A stretch of DNA of 16,134 nucleotides, taken from the NCBI GenBank assembly GCA_045535305.1, contig JAZSLJ010000075.1, forward strand, positions 1 through 16,134. Reading direction: 5' to 3'. Source of the DNA: UBA1081 sp045535305 (GTDB taxonomy: Bacteria; Bacillota; Clostridia; Oscillospirales; Acutalibacteraceae). A model generated the notes under the pieces. It saw nothing but the letters and a program-made list of their open reading frames with translations. It was not told where the DNA came from and made no database searches. Within the stretch, counting starts at the first letter, position 1, and the number at the start of each line of letters is the position of its first letter. The translations under genes were made by a program, and so were the position numbers. Below, piece by piece: positions 1 to 6,762 of the stretch.

Positions 1-400
1 CGCCCAGGGTGATTGCCTGCGAAACGGAAAGCTTATCTGGCATTATGAGGTGTATTGCAATAAGTGCAACGTCAACAAGTGCCGCTGCGGCAAGCGCATG
101 AAGAATACCGATTACAAAGGCCTGCTTACCTGTTTTCTTAAGGTCTTCGAGCCTGAATTCGTTGCCGATTGAGAAGGCGATAAAGCCAAGCGCAACGTCG
201 GAGATAACGCCGAGTGACTCAACGTTTTCGTGTGAGGCAAAGCCCAGACCGTTAAGACCGAGTGCACCCAGGCAATACGGGCCGATAAGCACGCCTGCAA
301 TAAGATAAGCTGTAACGCTCGGCAGTTTAAGAGGCTTGAAAAGCCTTGTCATCATAAGTCCTGCAAGCAGGGCTACGGATACGGATAAAAGAACGTTCAT
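1..400 (-). CDS. Cation:proton antiporter, CPA2 family (N-terminal part, cut by window edge)
   Basis: This gene reads leftward from an ATG at 398-400 and is still open at base 1, so only the first 133 residues are visible. The translation begins MNVLLSVSVALLAGLMMTR and is almost wholly hydrophobic. It carries the short segments KLPSVTAYLIAGVLIGP and SDVALGFIAFSIGNEF, which are typical of the first membrane helices of KefB/NapA-like Na+(K+)/H+ antiporters, where the second helix has the GVLIGP turn. Such proteins are inner-membrane carriers that exchange monovalent cations for protons. The start is supported by an AGAAG-like ribosome binding site and a consensus promoter 50 bases upstream. It diverges from the hydrogenase maturation operon. 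Whether a C-terminal TrkA-type regulatory domain follows cannot be seen. Confidence 0.85.
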   Translation of the reverse strand, partial: MNVLLSVSVALLAGLMMTRLFKPLKLPSVTAYLIAGVLIGPYCLGALGLNGLGFASHENVESLGVISDVALGFIAFSIGNEFRLEDLKKTGKQAFVIGILHALAAAALVDVALIAIHLIMPDKLSVSQAITLG

Positions 401-450
401 TATAATATCGCTTCTTTTCTTCAAAAGTATAGTTTATCACACGGTTTTGT

Positions 451-479
451 ATTATATTCCTTTATATGCACTTTTTCAA
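451..479 (-). promoter_or_regulatory. Promoter of the antiporter gene
   Basis: Read on the minus strand, TTGAAA (474-479) is followed after exactly 17 bases by a perfect TATAAT (451-456). The predicted start of transcription is near 443, giving a leader of about 43 nt. Two direct copies of TATGCACTT (plus strand 465-473 and 500-508) lie in and just upstream of this promoter. Confidence 0.75.
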
Positions 480-514
480 GCATTAAATTCCCAAAAAATT
501 ATGCACTTCGTGAG

Positions 515-543
515 TTGACTTATGTTGAATTTACATATATAAT
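515..543 (+). promoter_or_regulatory. Promoter of the hydrogenase maturation operon
   Basis: TTGACT (515-520), a 17-base spacer, then a perfect TATAAT (538-543). Transcription should start around 549-551, leaving about 145 nt of leader before the first start codon at 695. No other plus-strand gene lies upstream, so this promoter serves the operon only. Confidence 0.8.
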
Positions 544-549
544 ATAAAT

Positions 550-666
550 GATTCCTGACACAAAGTATTACTGAGTGAAAGGTGCGAGAAAAATACTGTA
601 ATAATCTTGAATTGAACAGAAATTCTGCGTATTTATCCGTGCCTTGTCAGGGTGCGGATTTTTTAT
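550..666 (+). promoter_or_regulatory. Switch-like leader with terminator and competing antiterminator
   Basis: The leader can fold in two mutually exclusive ways. (a) Bases 635-645 pair with 649-659 to give a terminator hairpin followed by a T run. (b) CCTGACA (554-560) is the exact complement of TGTCAGG (645-651), and GGTGCG (581-586) is an exact copy of the terminator strand at 651-656, so it can pair with CGTGCC (638-643) in its place. These two alternative helices are nested and adjacent, and either would destroy the terminator. That is the architecture of a riboswitch or protein-controlled attenuator. I could not match it to a known class by eye; it lacks the conserved cores of TPP, cobalamin, SAM, T-box or c-di-GMP leaders that I would recognise. 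The ligand is unknown. Confidence 0.6.
635..666 (+). terminator. Intrinsic terminator inside the hyd leader
   Basis: ATCCGTGCCTT (635-645) pairs with AGGGTGCGGAT (649-659) across a 3-base loop, with three G-T wobbles, and is followed directly by TTTTTT. It lies between the promoter and the first gene, about 30 bases before the start codon at 695. It can therefore only act by stopping transcription early in its own operon. Confidence 0.75.
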
Positions 667-694
667 TTTCACAAAAAGTACAGAGGTAAATGAA

Positions 695-952
695 ATGGAC
701 ACAAGAGTTGCCGTTATGGGCATTATAGTTGAAAACAAGGAAAGTGTTTCACAGCTCAACGAGCTGCTTCACGAATACGGCGATATAATCATCGGCCGTA
801 TGGGTATCCCTTACAAGGAAAGGGGGATAAGCGTTGTGAGCATTGCCGTGGATGCACAGCAGGACACTATTTCGGCTCTTTCGGGCAGAATAGGCAAGCT
901 CGCCGGAATAAGCGTGAAAACCGCTTATTCAAACGTGATAACCAATGGATAA
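695..952 (+). CDS. TM1266-family iron-only hydrogenase system regulator
   Basis: A protein of 85 residues beginning MDTRVAVMGIIVENKESVSQ. Its predicted beta-alpha-beta fold, the segment IGRMGIPYKERGISVVSIAV and its size match the TM1266 family (putative iron-only hydrogenase system regulators). These have an ACT/NikR-C-like fold and no obvious DNA-binding domain. Reading is open upstream to a TTG at 644, but that lies inside the terminator hairpin. The ATG at 695 has an AGAGG ribosome binding site (682-686) 8 bases away, so I chose it. It overlaps hydE by 8 bases, which implies translational coupling. Family members usually sit with hydE, hydF and hydG as here. The biochemical role is not established; a ligand-binding or regulatory role in H-cluster assembly is inferred from context. 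Confidence 0.85.
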   Translation: MDTRVAVMGIIVENKESVSQLNELLHEYGDIIIGRMGIPYKERGISVVSIAVDAQQDTISALSGRIGKLAGISVKTAYSNVITNG

Positions 953-2003
953 GGTTATGACGGAGCTTATAGAAAAGCTCGAAAAAGAACACAGTCTTAC
1001 TCTTGCAGAGTATCAGTATCTGCTTGAAAACAGGACTGATGAAAGTGCCGGGATTCTTGCCGAAAAAGCCCGACAGGCGAGAGAGGCGGTTTACGGTAAG
1101 GCCGTGTATATAAGAGGTCTTATTGAGGTTGGTAATATCTGTAAAAACGATTGCCTTTATTGCGGAATCCGTAAAAGCAATAAATCCTGCGACCGATACA
1201 GGCTTACGGAAAATGATATTTTAACTTGCTGTGATAACGGCTATAAGCTTGGTTTTCGCACCTTTGTTATGCAAGGGGGAGAAGATGCATATTTCAGCGA
1301 TGATTTCATGTGCGGTGTTATCAGTAAAATCAAATCAAAATATCCCGACTGTGCCGTTACACTTTCTCTTGGTGAGAAAAGCTACGAAAGCTACAAAAGA
1401 CTGTTTGATGCAGGTGCGGACAGGTATCTTCTCCGCCACGAAACAGCGGATAAGGAGCATTATGAAAAACTGCACCCCGCTTCAATGTCCTTTGAAAAAA
1501 GGATGGAATGTCTTAAAAATCTTAAGGATATAGGGTATCAGACCGGTTGTGGCTTTATGGTGGGTTCACCTTTTCAGACATATACACATATTGCAAAAGA
1601 CTTGAAATTTATTGAGGAATTCAAGCCGCAGATGTGCGGTGTGGGACCGTTTATTCCCCACAAGGCAACACCTTTTAAGGATTATCCCGCAGGCAGTGCA
1701 GAGCTTACATGCTATATCTTATCAATCATAAGGCTTATACATCCTCGCATACTTTTACCTGCAACCACTGCGTTGGGAACAGCACAGCAGGACGGCAGAG
1801 AAAAAGGCATTTTATCAGGTGCAAACGTTGTGATGCCCAATCTTTCACCTGCATCACAGCGCAGTAAATACGAGCTGTATAATAATAAACTGAACACCGG
1901 TGCAGAATCCGCCGAAGCGGTGGATGCCCTTGCAAAAAAAATGGAATCCATCGGTTATCACATTGTAACCGACCGAGGCGATATAAAGAAAGAAGGTAAT
2001 TGA
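945..2003 (+). CDS. hydE: [FeFe] hydrogenase maturation radical SAM enzyme HydE
   Basis: HydE is a cytoplasmic radical SAM enzyme that acts with HydG and HydF to make the diiron subcluster of the H-cluster, in particular the dithiomethylamine bridge. The 352-residue length is usual. The radical-SAM cluster motif CKNDCLYC gives C66-x3-C70-x2-C73, and MQGGED is the SAM-binding GGE-type motif. The GANVVMPNLSP segment near the C terminus is typical of HydE. The second, non-essential cluster cysteines found in Thermotoga HydE are absent here: the stretch after GANVVMPN has none. Either ATG 945 or ATG 957 could be the start. The upstream gene's stop codon lies between them and there is no strong ribosome binding site, which fits coupled translation. 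The next gene, hydG, starts 2 bases after the stop. Confidence 0.95.
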   Translation: MDKVMTELIEKLEKEHSLTLAEYQYLLENRTDESAGILAEKARQAREAVYGKAVYIRGLIEVGNICKNDCLYCGIRKSNKSCDRYRLTENDILTCCDNGYKLGFRTFVMQGGEDAYFSDDFMCGVISKIKSKYPDCAVTLSLGEKSYESYKRLFDAGADRYLLRHETADKEHYEKLHPASMSFEKRMECLKNLKDIGYQTGCGFMVGSPFQTYTHIAKDLKFIEEFKPQMCGVGPFIPHKATPFKDYPAGSAELTCYILSIIRLIHPRILLPATTALGTAQQDGREKGILSGANVVMPNLSPASQRSKYELYNNKLNTGAESAEAVDALAKKMESIGYHIVTDRGDIKKEGN

Positions 2004-2005
2004 TT

Positions 2006-3454
2006 ATGGCTGTTTACAATCCAAAATCACTTAAAGCAGAAGAATTTATCAATGACGAAGAAATAAGAGCAACACTTGAATATGCAGATGCAAATAAAAA
2101 CAATGTTGAGCTTATTGATGCAATTCTTGAAAAAGCACGTCCTCAGAAAACTGCAACAGGCTGTGTATGCGGTGGTCTTACCCACAGAGAAGCATCTGTG
2201 CTTCTTGCTTGTGATATTCCCGAAAAGGTAGAGGAAATTTACAAAATCGCAGAGGAGATAAAACTTGCATTCTACGGCAACCGTATCGTAATGTTTGCAC
2301 CTCTTTATCTTTCAAACTACTGTGTAAACGGCTGTGTTTACTGCCCTTATCACCTTAAAAACAAGCATATCGCACGTAAAAAGCTTACACAGGAAGAGGT
2401 AAAAGCAGAGGTTATCGCATTACAGGACATGGGACACAAGCGTCTTGCAATCGAAGCAGGTGAAGACCCTGTACACAATCCCATTGAGTATATTCTTGAA
2501 TGTATCAAAACCATTTACTCCATAAACCACAAAAACGGCGCAATCAGACGAGTAAACGTAAATATTGCCGCCACGACTGTTGAGAATTACCGCAAGCTTA
2601 AAGATGCAGGTATCGGCACATACATTCTTTTCCAGGAAACCTATCATAAGCAGAGCTATCTCAAGCTTCATCCCACAGGCCCCAAGCACGATTACGATTA
2701 TCACACCGAGGCTATGGACAGAGCTATGGAGGGCGGCATTGACGATGTAGGTTTAGGTGTTCTTTTCGGTCTTGAGCTTTACAGATATGAGTTTGCAGGT
2801 CTGCTTATGCACGCAGAGCATCTTGAAGCAGTGCACGGCGTAGGTCCTCACACAATCAGCGTGCCTCGAATCAAGCGTGCGGATGATATCGACCCCGATG
2901 TTTTTGACAATTCCATTTCAGATGAAATGTTTGAAAAAATTATTGCCTGTATCCGTCTTGCAGTACCTTATACAGGGATGATTATCTCCACAAGAGAATC
3001 CGAGGAGGTAAGAGGCAGAGCGCTCAATAAGGGCATTTCACAGATAAGCGGTGCTTCAAGAACATCCGTAGGCGGCTATACCGAGGAGGAAAGACCTCAC
3101 GACTCCGAGCAGTTTGATGTTTCCGACCAGCGTACTCTTGACGAGGTTGTAAGATGGCTTATGGAAAACGGACATATTCCCTCATTCTGTACAGCCTGCT
3201 ACCGTGAGGGCAGAACAGGCGACAGATTTATGGCTCTTTGCAAAAACGGACAGATTCTCAACTGCTGTCATCCCAATGCACTTATGACGCTTACTGAGTA
3301 TCTTGTGGACTATGCAAGTGAAGAAACTCAGAAAATCGGTTTTGAGCTTATTGAAAAAGAGCTTGAAAAGATTCCTACCGAAAAGGTTAAAAAGATTGCA
3401 AAAGAAAACATTGAAAATATTAAAAATTCCAACAGGAGAGATTTCCGTTTTTAA
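2006..3454 (+). CDS. hydG: [FeFe] hydrogenase maturation radical SAM tyrosine lyase HydG
   Basis: HydG cleaves tyrosine to p-cresol and dehydroglycine and delivers the CO and CN- ligands of the H-cluster as an Fe(CO)2CN-cysteine synthon. The 482-residue protein has the radical-SAM motif CVNGCVYC (C106, C110, C113). Near the C terminus it has the auxiliary-cluster motif C-x2-C-x22-C, starting at FCTACYREGRTGD and ending in NCCHPNA; this binds the dangler iron and distinguishes HydG from ThiH. ATG 2006 is preferred over the in-frame TTG at 2000 because AGAAGG (1991-1996) lies 9 bases upstream of it. It sits 2 bases after hydE and 11 before hydF. No key residue appears to be missing. Confidence 0.96.
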   Translation: MAVYNPKSLKAEEFINDEEIRATLEYADANKNNVELIDAILEKARPQKTATGCVCGGLTHREASVLLACDIPEKVEEIYKIAEEIKLAFYGNRIVMFAPLYLSNYCVNGCVYCPYHLKNKHIARKKLTQEEVKAEVIALQDMGHKRLAIEAGEDPVHNPIEYILECIKTIYSINHKNGAIRRVNVNIAATTVENYRKLKDAGIGTYILFQETYHKQSYLKLHPTGPKHDYDYHTEAMDRAMEGGIDDVGLGVLFGLELYRYEFAGLLMHAEHLEAVHGVGPHTISVPRIKRADDIDPDVFDNSISDEMFEKIIACIRLAVPYTGMIISTRESEEVRGRALNKGISQISGASRTSVGGYTEEERPHDSEQFDVSDQRTLDEVVRWLMENGHIPSFCTACYREGRTGDRFMALCKNGQILNCCHPNALMTLTEYLVDYASEETQKIGFELIEKELEKIPTEKVKKIAKENIENIKNSNRRDFRF

Positions 3455-3465
3455 GAGGTGGATTT

Positions 3466-4671
3466 ATGGGACTTAACGATACGGTTTCAGCCGAGCGTGT
3501 GCATATTGGCTTTTTCGGCTTGCGTAACGCAGGTAAATCAAGCGTTGTAAATGCCGTAACAGGGCAGGAGCTGTCCCTTGTTTCAGATGTAAAAGGTACT
3601 ACCACCGACCCCGTTAAAAAGGCTATGGAGCTTCTGCCTCTCGGTCCTGTTGTAATTATCGACACCCCCGGCATTGACGATGTTGGCAAGCTTGGTGAAA
3701 TGCGTGTAAAAAAGGCACGTCAGGTGCTTAATTTAACGGATATTGCCGTTCTTGTAACGGAAGCAGAAGAAAATCTGACCCCTGCGGAAAACGAGCTGAT
3801 TACTCTGTTCAAGGATAAAAATATTCCTTATGTTATTGCTTTCAATAAGTCCGATTTGCGCAAAAATGTTCCCGACTCTGCAGAAAATACAATTTTCGTC
3901 AGCGCAAAAGAGAATACAGGCATTTTTGAGCTTAAAGAAATGATTGCAAGGCTTGCAAAACAGGAAGAAAGCGGCAAAAGGGTAGTTGGCGACCTTATTG
4001 AGCCTGATGATGTTATAGTTCTTGTTGTACCTGTTGACAAAGCAGCCCCCAAAGGCAGACTGATTCTGCCGCAGCAGCAGACTATCCGTGATATTCTCGA
4101 TTCGGGTGCAGTTTCGGTAGTTACAAGGGATTCGGAATTGAAAAATACTCTCAATTCTCTGGGTAAAAAACCGAAAATGGTTATTACCGATTCACAGGCA
4201 TTCGGCTCTGTTGCAAAGATTGTCCCTGAAGATATAATGCTCACTTCATTTTCAATTCTTTTTGCAAGATATAAAGGAGATTTGATTTCTGCAGTAAAAG
4301 GTGCGTCGGCACTTGATAAACTGAAAGACGGCGATAAAGTGCTGATTTCCGAGGGTTGTACACATCACAGACAATGCGGAGATATCGGAACGCAGAAACT
4401 GCCTGCTCTTATTAAAAAGCATACAGGCAAAAATGTAGAGTTCGAGTTTGCATCGGGTACTCATTTCCCCGAGGAGCTTGAGGGGTATTCACTTGTTATA
4501 CATTGCGGCGGTTGTATGCTCAATGAGCGTGAAATGAAATACCGCGTAAAGCAGACACTTGACAGCGGTATACCCATTACAAATTACGGCACCGCAATAG
4601 CACATATGAACGGAATTTTAAGACGCAGCCTTGCACCGTTTCCAAATGCGGTGAGAATACTTGATGAATAA
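3466..4671 (+). CDS. hydF: [FeFe] hydrogenase maturation GTPase HydF
   Basis: HydF is the GTPase and scaffold on which the 2Fe precursor is assembled before transfer to apo-HydA. The GTPase domain shows G1 GLRNAGKS (18-25), a TTT switch near 45-47, G3 DTPG (66-69), G4 NKSD (127-130) and G5 SAK (146-148). The C-terminal half has the HydF cluster-binding pattern C-x-H (C298, H300), then 45 residues, then H-C-x2-C (H346, C347, C350). The length of 401 residues is normal. The AAGAGGTGG ribosome binding site sits just before the ATG. It is the last gene of the operon and is followed 11 bases later by a terminator. The structural hydrogenase gene is not adjacent. Confidence 0.96.
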   Translation: MGLNDTVSAERVHIGFFGLRNAGKSSVVNAVTGQELSLVSDVKGTTTDPVKKAMELLPLGPVVIIDTPGIDDVGKLGEMRVKKARQVLNLTDIAVLVTEAEENLTPAENELITLFKDKNIPYVIAFNKSDLRKNVPDSAENTIFVSAKENTGIFELKEMIARLAKQEESGKRVVGDLIEPDDVIVLVVPVDKAAPKGRLILPQQQTIRDILDSGAVSVVTRDSELKNTLNSLGKKPKMVITDSQAFGSVAKIVPEDIMLTSFSILFARYKGDLISAVKGASALDKLKDGDKVLISEGCTHHRQCGDIGTQKLPALIKKHTGKNVEFEFASGTHFPEELEGYSLVIHCGGCMLNEREMKYRVKQTLDSGIPITNYGTAIAHMNGILRRSLAPFPNAVRILDE

Positions 4672-4682
4672 ATTTAATTTTC

Positions 4683-4710
4683 AGCTCCCTTTTACAGGGA
4701 GCTTTTTGTT
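4683..4710 (+). terminator. Terminator of the hyd maturation operon
   Basis: AGCTCCCT (4683-4690) and AGGGAGCT (4696-4703) form a perfect 8-bp stem with a TTTAC loop, followed by TTTTTGTT. It begins 11 bases after the hydF stop. Confidence 0.85.
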
Positions 4711-4719
4711 GGTTTGATG

Positions 4720-4863
4720 TAAACAATAATTTAATGCACAATGTACAATTTACAATTTACAATGTACAATTATTGAAACATAAAAATCGGGTTAAAGGGC
4801 GAAGCCCTTTCCTTCATTGTACATTATACATTGTACATTGTTAATTAGATAAATTATTGTTTA
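4720..4863. mobile_element. MITE-like inverted-repeat element, 144 bp
   Basis: The ends are a perfect 14-bp terminal inverted repeat: TAAACAATAATTTA at 4720-4733 and its complement at 4850-4863. Inside, the left arm (about 4736-4772) and right arm (about 4814-4842) are built from repeated TACAAT/TTGTACA units and pair with each other imperfectly. The centre is a perfect short hairpin, AAAGGGC-GAA-GCCCTTT (4794-4810). There is no coding sequence. The element therefore looks like a non-autonomous miniature transposable element or a family of palindromic repeats. No clear target-site duplication is visible. It lies between the hyd operon terminator and the promoter of the next gene without interrupting either. 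Confidence 0.6.
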
Positions 4864-4919
4864 TAACATTTTTTATTTTATATTATTTATGTTAAATTGA
4901 ATAAAAACAAATTTTATGA

Positions 4920-4948
4920 TTGCCTTTTTTTTATTATTATGTTACAAT
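4920..4948 (+). promoter_or_regulatory. Promoter of the MFS transporter / LRR protein unit
   Basis: TTGCCT (4920-4925), a 17-base spacer, then TACAAT (4943-4948). It lies 57 bases downstream of the right end of the inverted-repeat element and leaves a short leader before the AAAGGAGG ribosome binding site. Confidence 0.6.
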
Positions 4949-4979
4949 GCTATTAATATTATAAAGGAGGTCGGTATTA

Positions 4980-6746
4980 ATGAGTGATAATAAAGGCAAA
5001 ATCGTTGACACAGTAAAATCTTTTGCCAATGAACTCAAAACTCATTGGAATACTCCTGCGGAGGGTAAATATGTTCCTTATAAAGAATATAAGGACGTTA
5101 TTCTCGGTGTTGGTGCAAACTACACAGGCACAAAAACGCTTGAGTATATCGGATTCTGGTCAAGCTGTTTCCTCATTATGCACCATTACAAATTACCTTA
5201 TCTCACATTCTCCGTTATAGGGCTTCTCAATATGCCTTTGGGCTACATCACAGCTCTTATATGGTGGTATGTGTGTGATAACTTAGGTTTCTTGCCTAAA
5301 AAAACAGAAAGATTACTTTACGGCGTATACATTGGTATGATGGCGTTCGGTATTTCTACAATTCTTTTTGACTATTCATTACTGTTTGACCAATCATCGT
5401 CGTTTATAACGATTTTGAACAGCTTTGAAGGAATGAACGCCACGGCGTGTTTCAAGACCTTCGGTACGCATTTCCTGTATTCGGGTTGGGTAGGAGCAAG
5501 AAATATCTTCTGGCGTAAAAAGTTGCTTCCCAAATACGGCAGATATAAGTATTCACTTTATTCTGACGTAATTCCCAAATGTGTAATGGTATTCCTTATA
5601 GGTTGGCTTCCCGTTTACAATATTGCCGATGTTGCAACACGTGTATGGGTTGCAAATCTCCTCTTTGCTACATATAACGTATTCGGTTTCGGTAACGTTC
5701 TTGAAGAATGTACAAAGCGTATAAGCCCCAATCTTCAGGAGAGAATTCTTGTAAGAAGCTATCCCGTAAAGATTTCTCACATTTTCAACTCAATTCTTGC
5801 AATCATTCTTCCTGCTATTGTAGGTATGCTTCGTCATGAATGGGCTGATATCAATTTCTACAGATTTGTAATTCCCATTACATTTACAATTTCTGCAGCA
5901 TTTACAATGATACTTGCGGGCAGAATCAAAGAAAGAATACCTCAGCCGCCTATCGAGAAAAAGGTTCAGATTAAATTCTGGGACGGTATGCTGGGTGTAC
6001 TTAAAAATAAATATCTGCTTATCAACACCATAGTCGGTCTTATTGACTCTCTCGGTAACGGTATGCTTCCATTTGCAACGATTCTGTATTTCTACACATT
6101 CCGTCTCAGCGGTCTGCCTTACAGTCTGTTGGTAGCTCTTATTTCATTCGCAGGAACTCCGCCCGATCTTCTTTCACCTTATTTCCTCAAGAGATTTTCA
6201 TATAAGCAGATTATGATTTTCTATCAGCTCAGCCGTGCAATAGGTAATGCAATCATTGCTGTTGCTATGTGGACTCTCGGCGATAATCTTGCACTTTGCG
6301 GCACAATCTGTATTGTCGTTCTCTTCTTTATGGAAATGACAAAGACTGTTCCCACAACAGCCGGTCATGATATGGGTGTGCGTATAAATGACTATCAGAT
6401 GTATATCTCAGGCGAGCGTCTTGAAAGCTTCGGCGGCATTTTCGGCTGGTTTACAGGACCTATAACATCATTTATCGGTCTTATTATTCCTATCTTCCTG
6501 CTCAAGTACGGCTTCAACAGTAACTGGGAAATCCTTTTCTTTGACGGCTCAAGAAGAAATATTGTTGTTGTTCCCATTATTATCGACGCAATCGGATTCT
6601 TCCTGATGACTATTCCGTATCTGTTCTGGGACTATGACAACAGAAAACAGAATCTCGTTATGGAAGTTCTTAAACGACGTGCTGAGGTTACCGAAAAGAA
6701 GGCAGAAGAAGAAGGTAAGTCAACTGCCGGTAGTTATAAGGGTTAA
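4980..6746 (+). CDS. MFS-type membrane transporter, possibly GPH (sugar symporter)-like
   Basis: A 588-residue, strongly hydrophobic protein with about 12 predicted membrane segments. It is preceded by a soluble N-terminal stretch of about 50 residues and ends in a charged, lysine/glutamate-rich tail of about 40 residues after YLFWDYDNRKQN. Loop features such as GRIKERIPQPP before the second half, and the even distribution of helices in two halves, fit the major facilitator fold. The overall impression is of the glycoside-pentoside-hexuronide type, but I see no motif that fixes the substrate. AAAGGAGG (4963-4970) lies 9 bases before the ATG. It is longer than ordinary MFS carriers (400-500 residues). 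It is followed after 16 bases by a membrane-anchored LRR protein, so the two are probably co-transcribed. Confidence 0.7.
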   Translation: MSDNKGKIVDTVKSFANELKTHWNTPAEGKYVPYKEYKDVILGVGANYTGTKTLEYIGFWSSCFLIMHHYKLPYLTFSVIGLLNMPLGYITALIWWYVCDNLGFLPKKTERLLYGVYIGMMAFGISTILFDYSLLFDQSSSFITILNSFEGMNATACFKTFGTHFLYSGWVGARNIFWRKKLLPKYGRYKYSLYSDVIPKCVMVFLIGWLPVYNIADVATRVWVANLLFATYNVFGFGNVLEECTKRISPNLQERILVRSYPVKISHIFNSILAIILPAIVGMLRHEWADINFYRFVIPITFTISAAFTMILAGRIKERIPQPPIEKKVQIKFWDGMLGVLKNKYLLINTIVGLIDSLGNGMLPFATILYFYTFRLSGLPYSLLVALISFAGTPPDLLSPYFLKRFSYKQIMIFYQLSRAIGNAIIAVAMWTLGDNLALCGTICIVVLFFMEMTKTVPTTAGHDMGVRINDYQMYISGERLESFGGIFGWFTGPITSFIGLIIPIFLLKYGFNSNWEILFFDGSRRNIVVVPIIIDAIGFFLMTIPYLFWDYDNRKQNLVMEVLKRRAEVTEKKAEEEGKSTAGSYKG

Positions 6747-6762
6747 GGGATGGTGAGTTTTT

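Noticed and set aside
548..574. Possible leader peptide ORF of 8 codons (MIPDTKYY) in the hyd leader
   Set aside because: The ATG falls at the predicted transcription start and has no ribosome binding site. The paired tyrosines are suggestive because HydG uses tyrosine, but nothing supports translation.
644..694. Upstream in-frame extension of the TM1266 protein from TTG 644
   Set aside because: It lies within the terminator hairpin and has no ribosome binding site; ATG 695 has a proper one and gives the family length.
3828..4244. Minus-strand open frame of 138 codons opposite hydF
   Set aside because: It lies wholly within the clearly identified hydF gene, lacks a ribosome binding site and shows serine/threonine-rich low-information sequence typical of an antisense shadow.
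4736..4842. Repeated TTGTACAAT units considered as a CRISPR or tandem array
   Set aside because: The units are irregular, with no constant repeat length or spacers, and are arranged as an inverted pair around a central hairpin, which fits a palindromic mobile element better.
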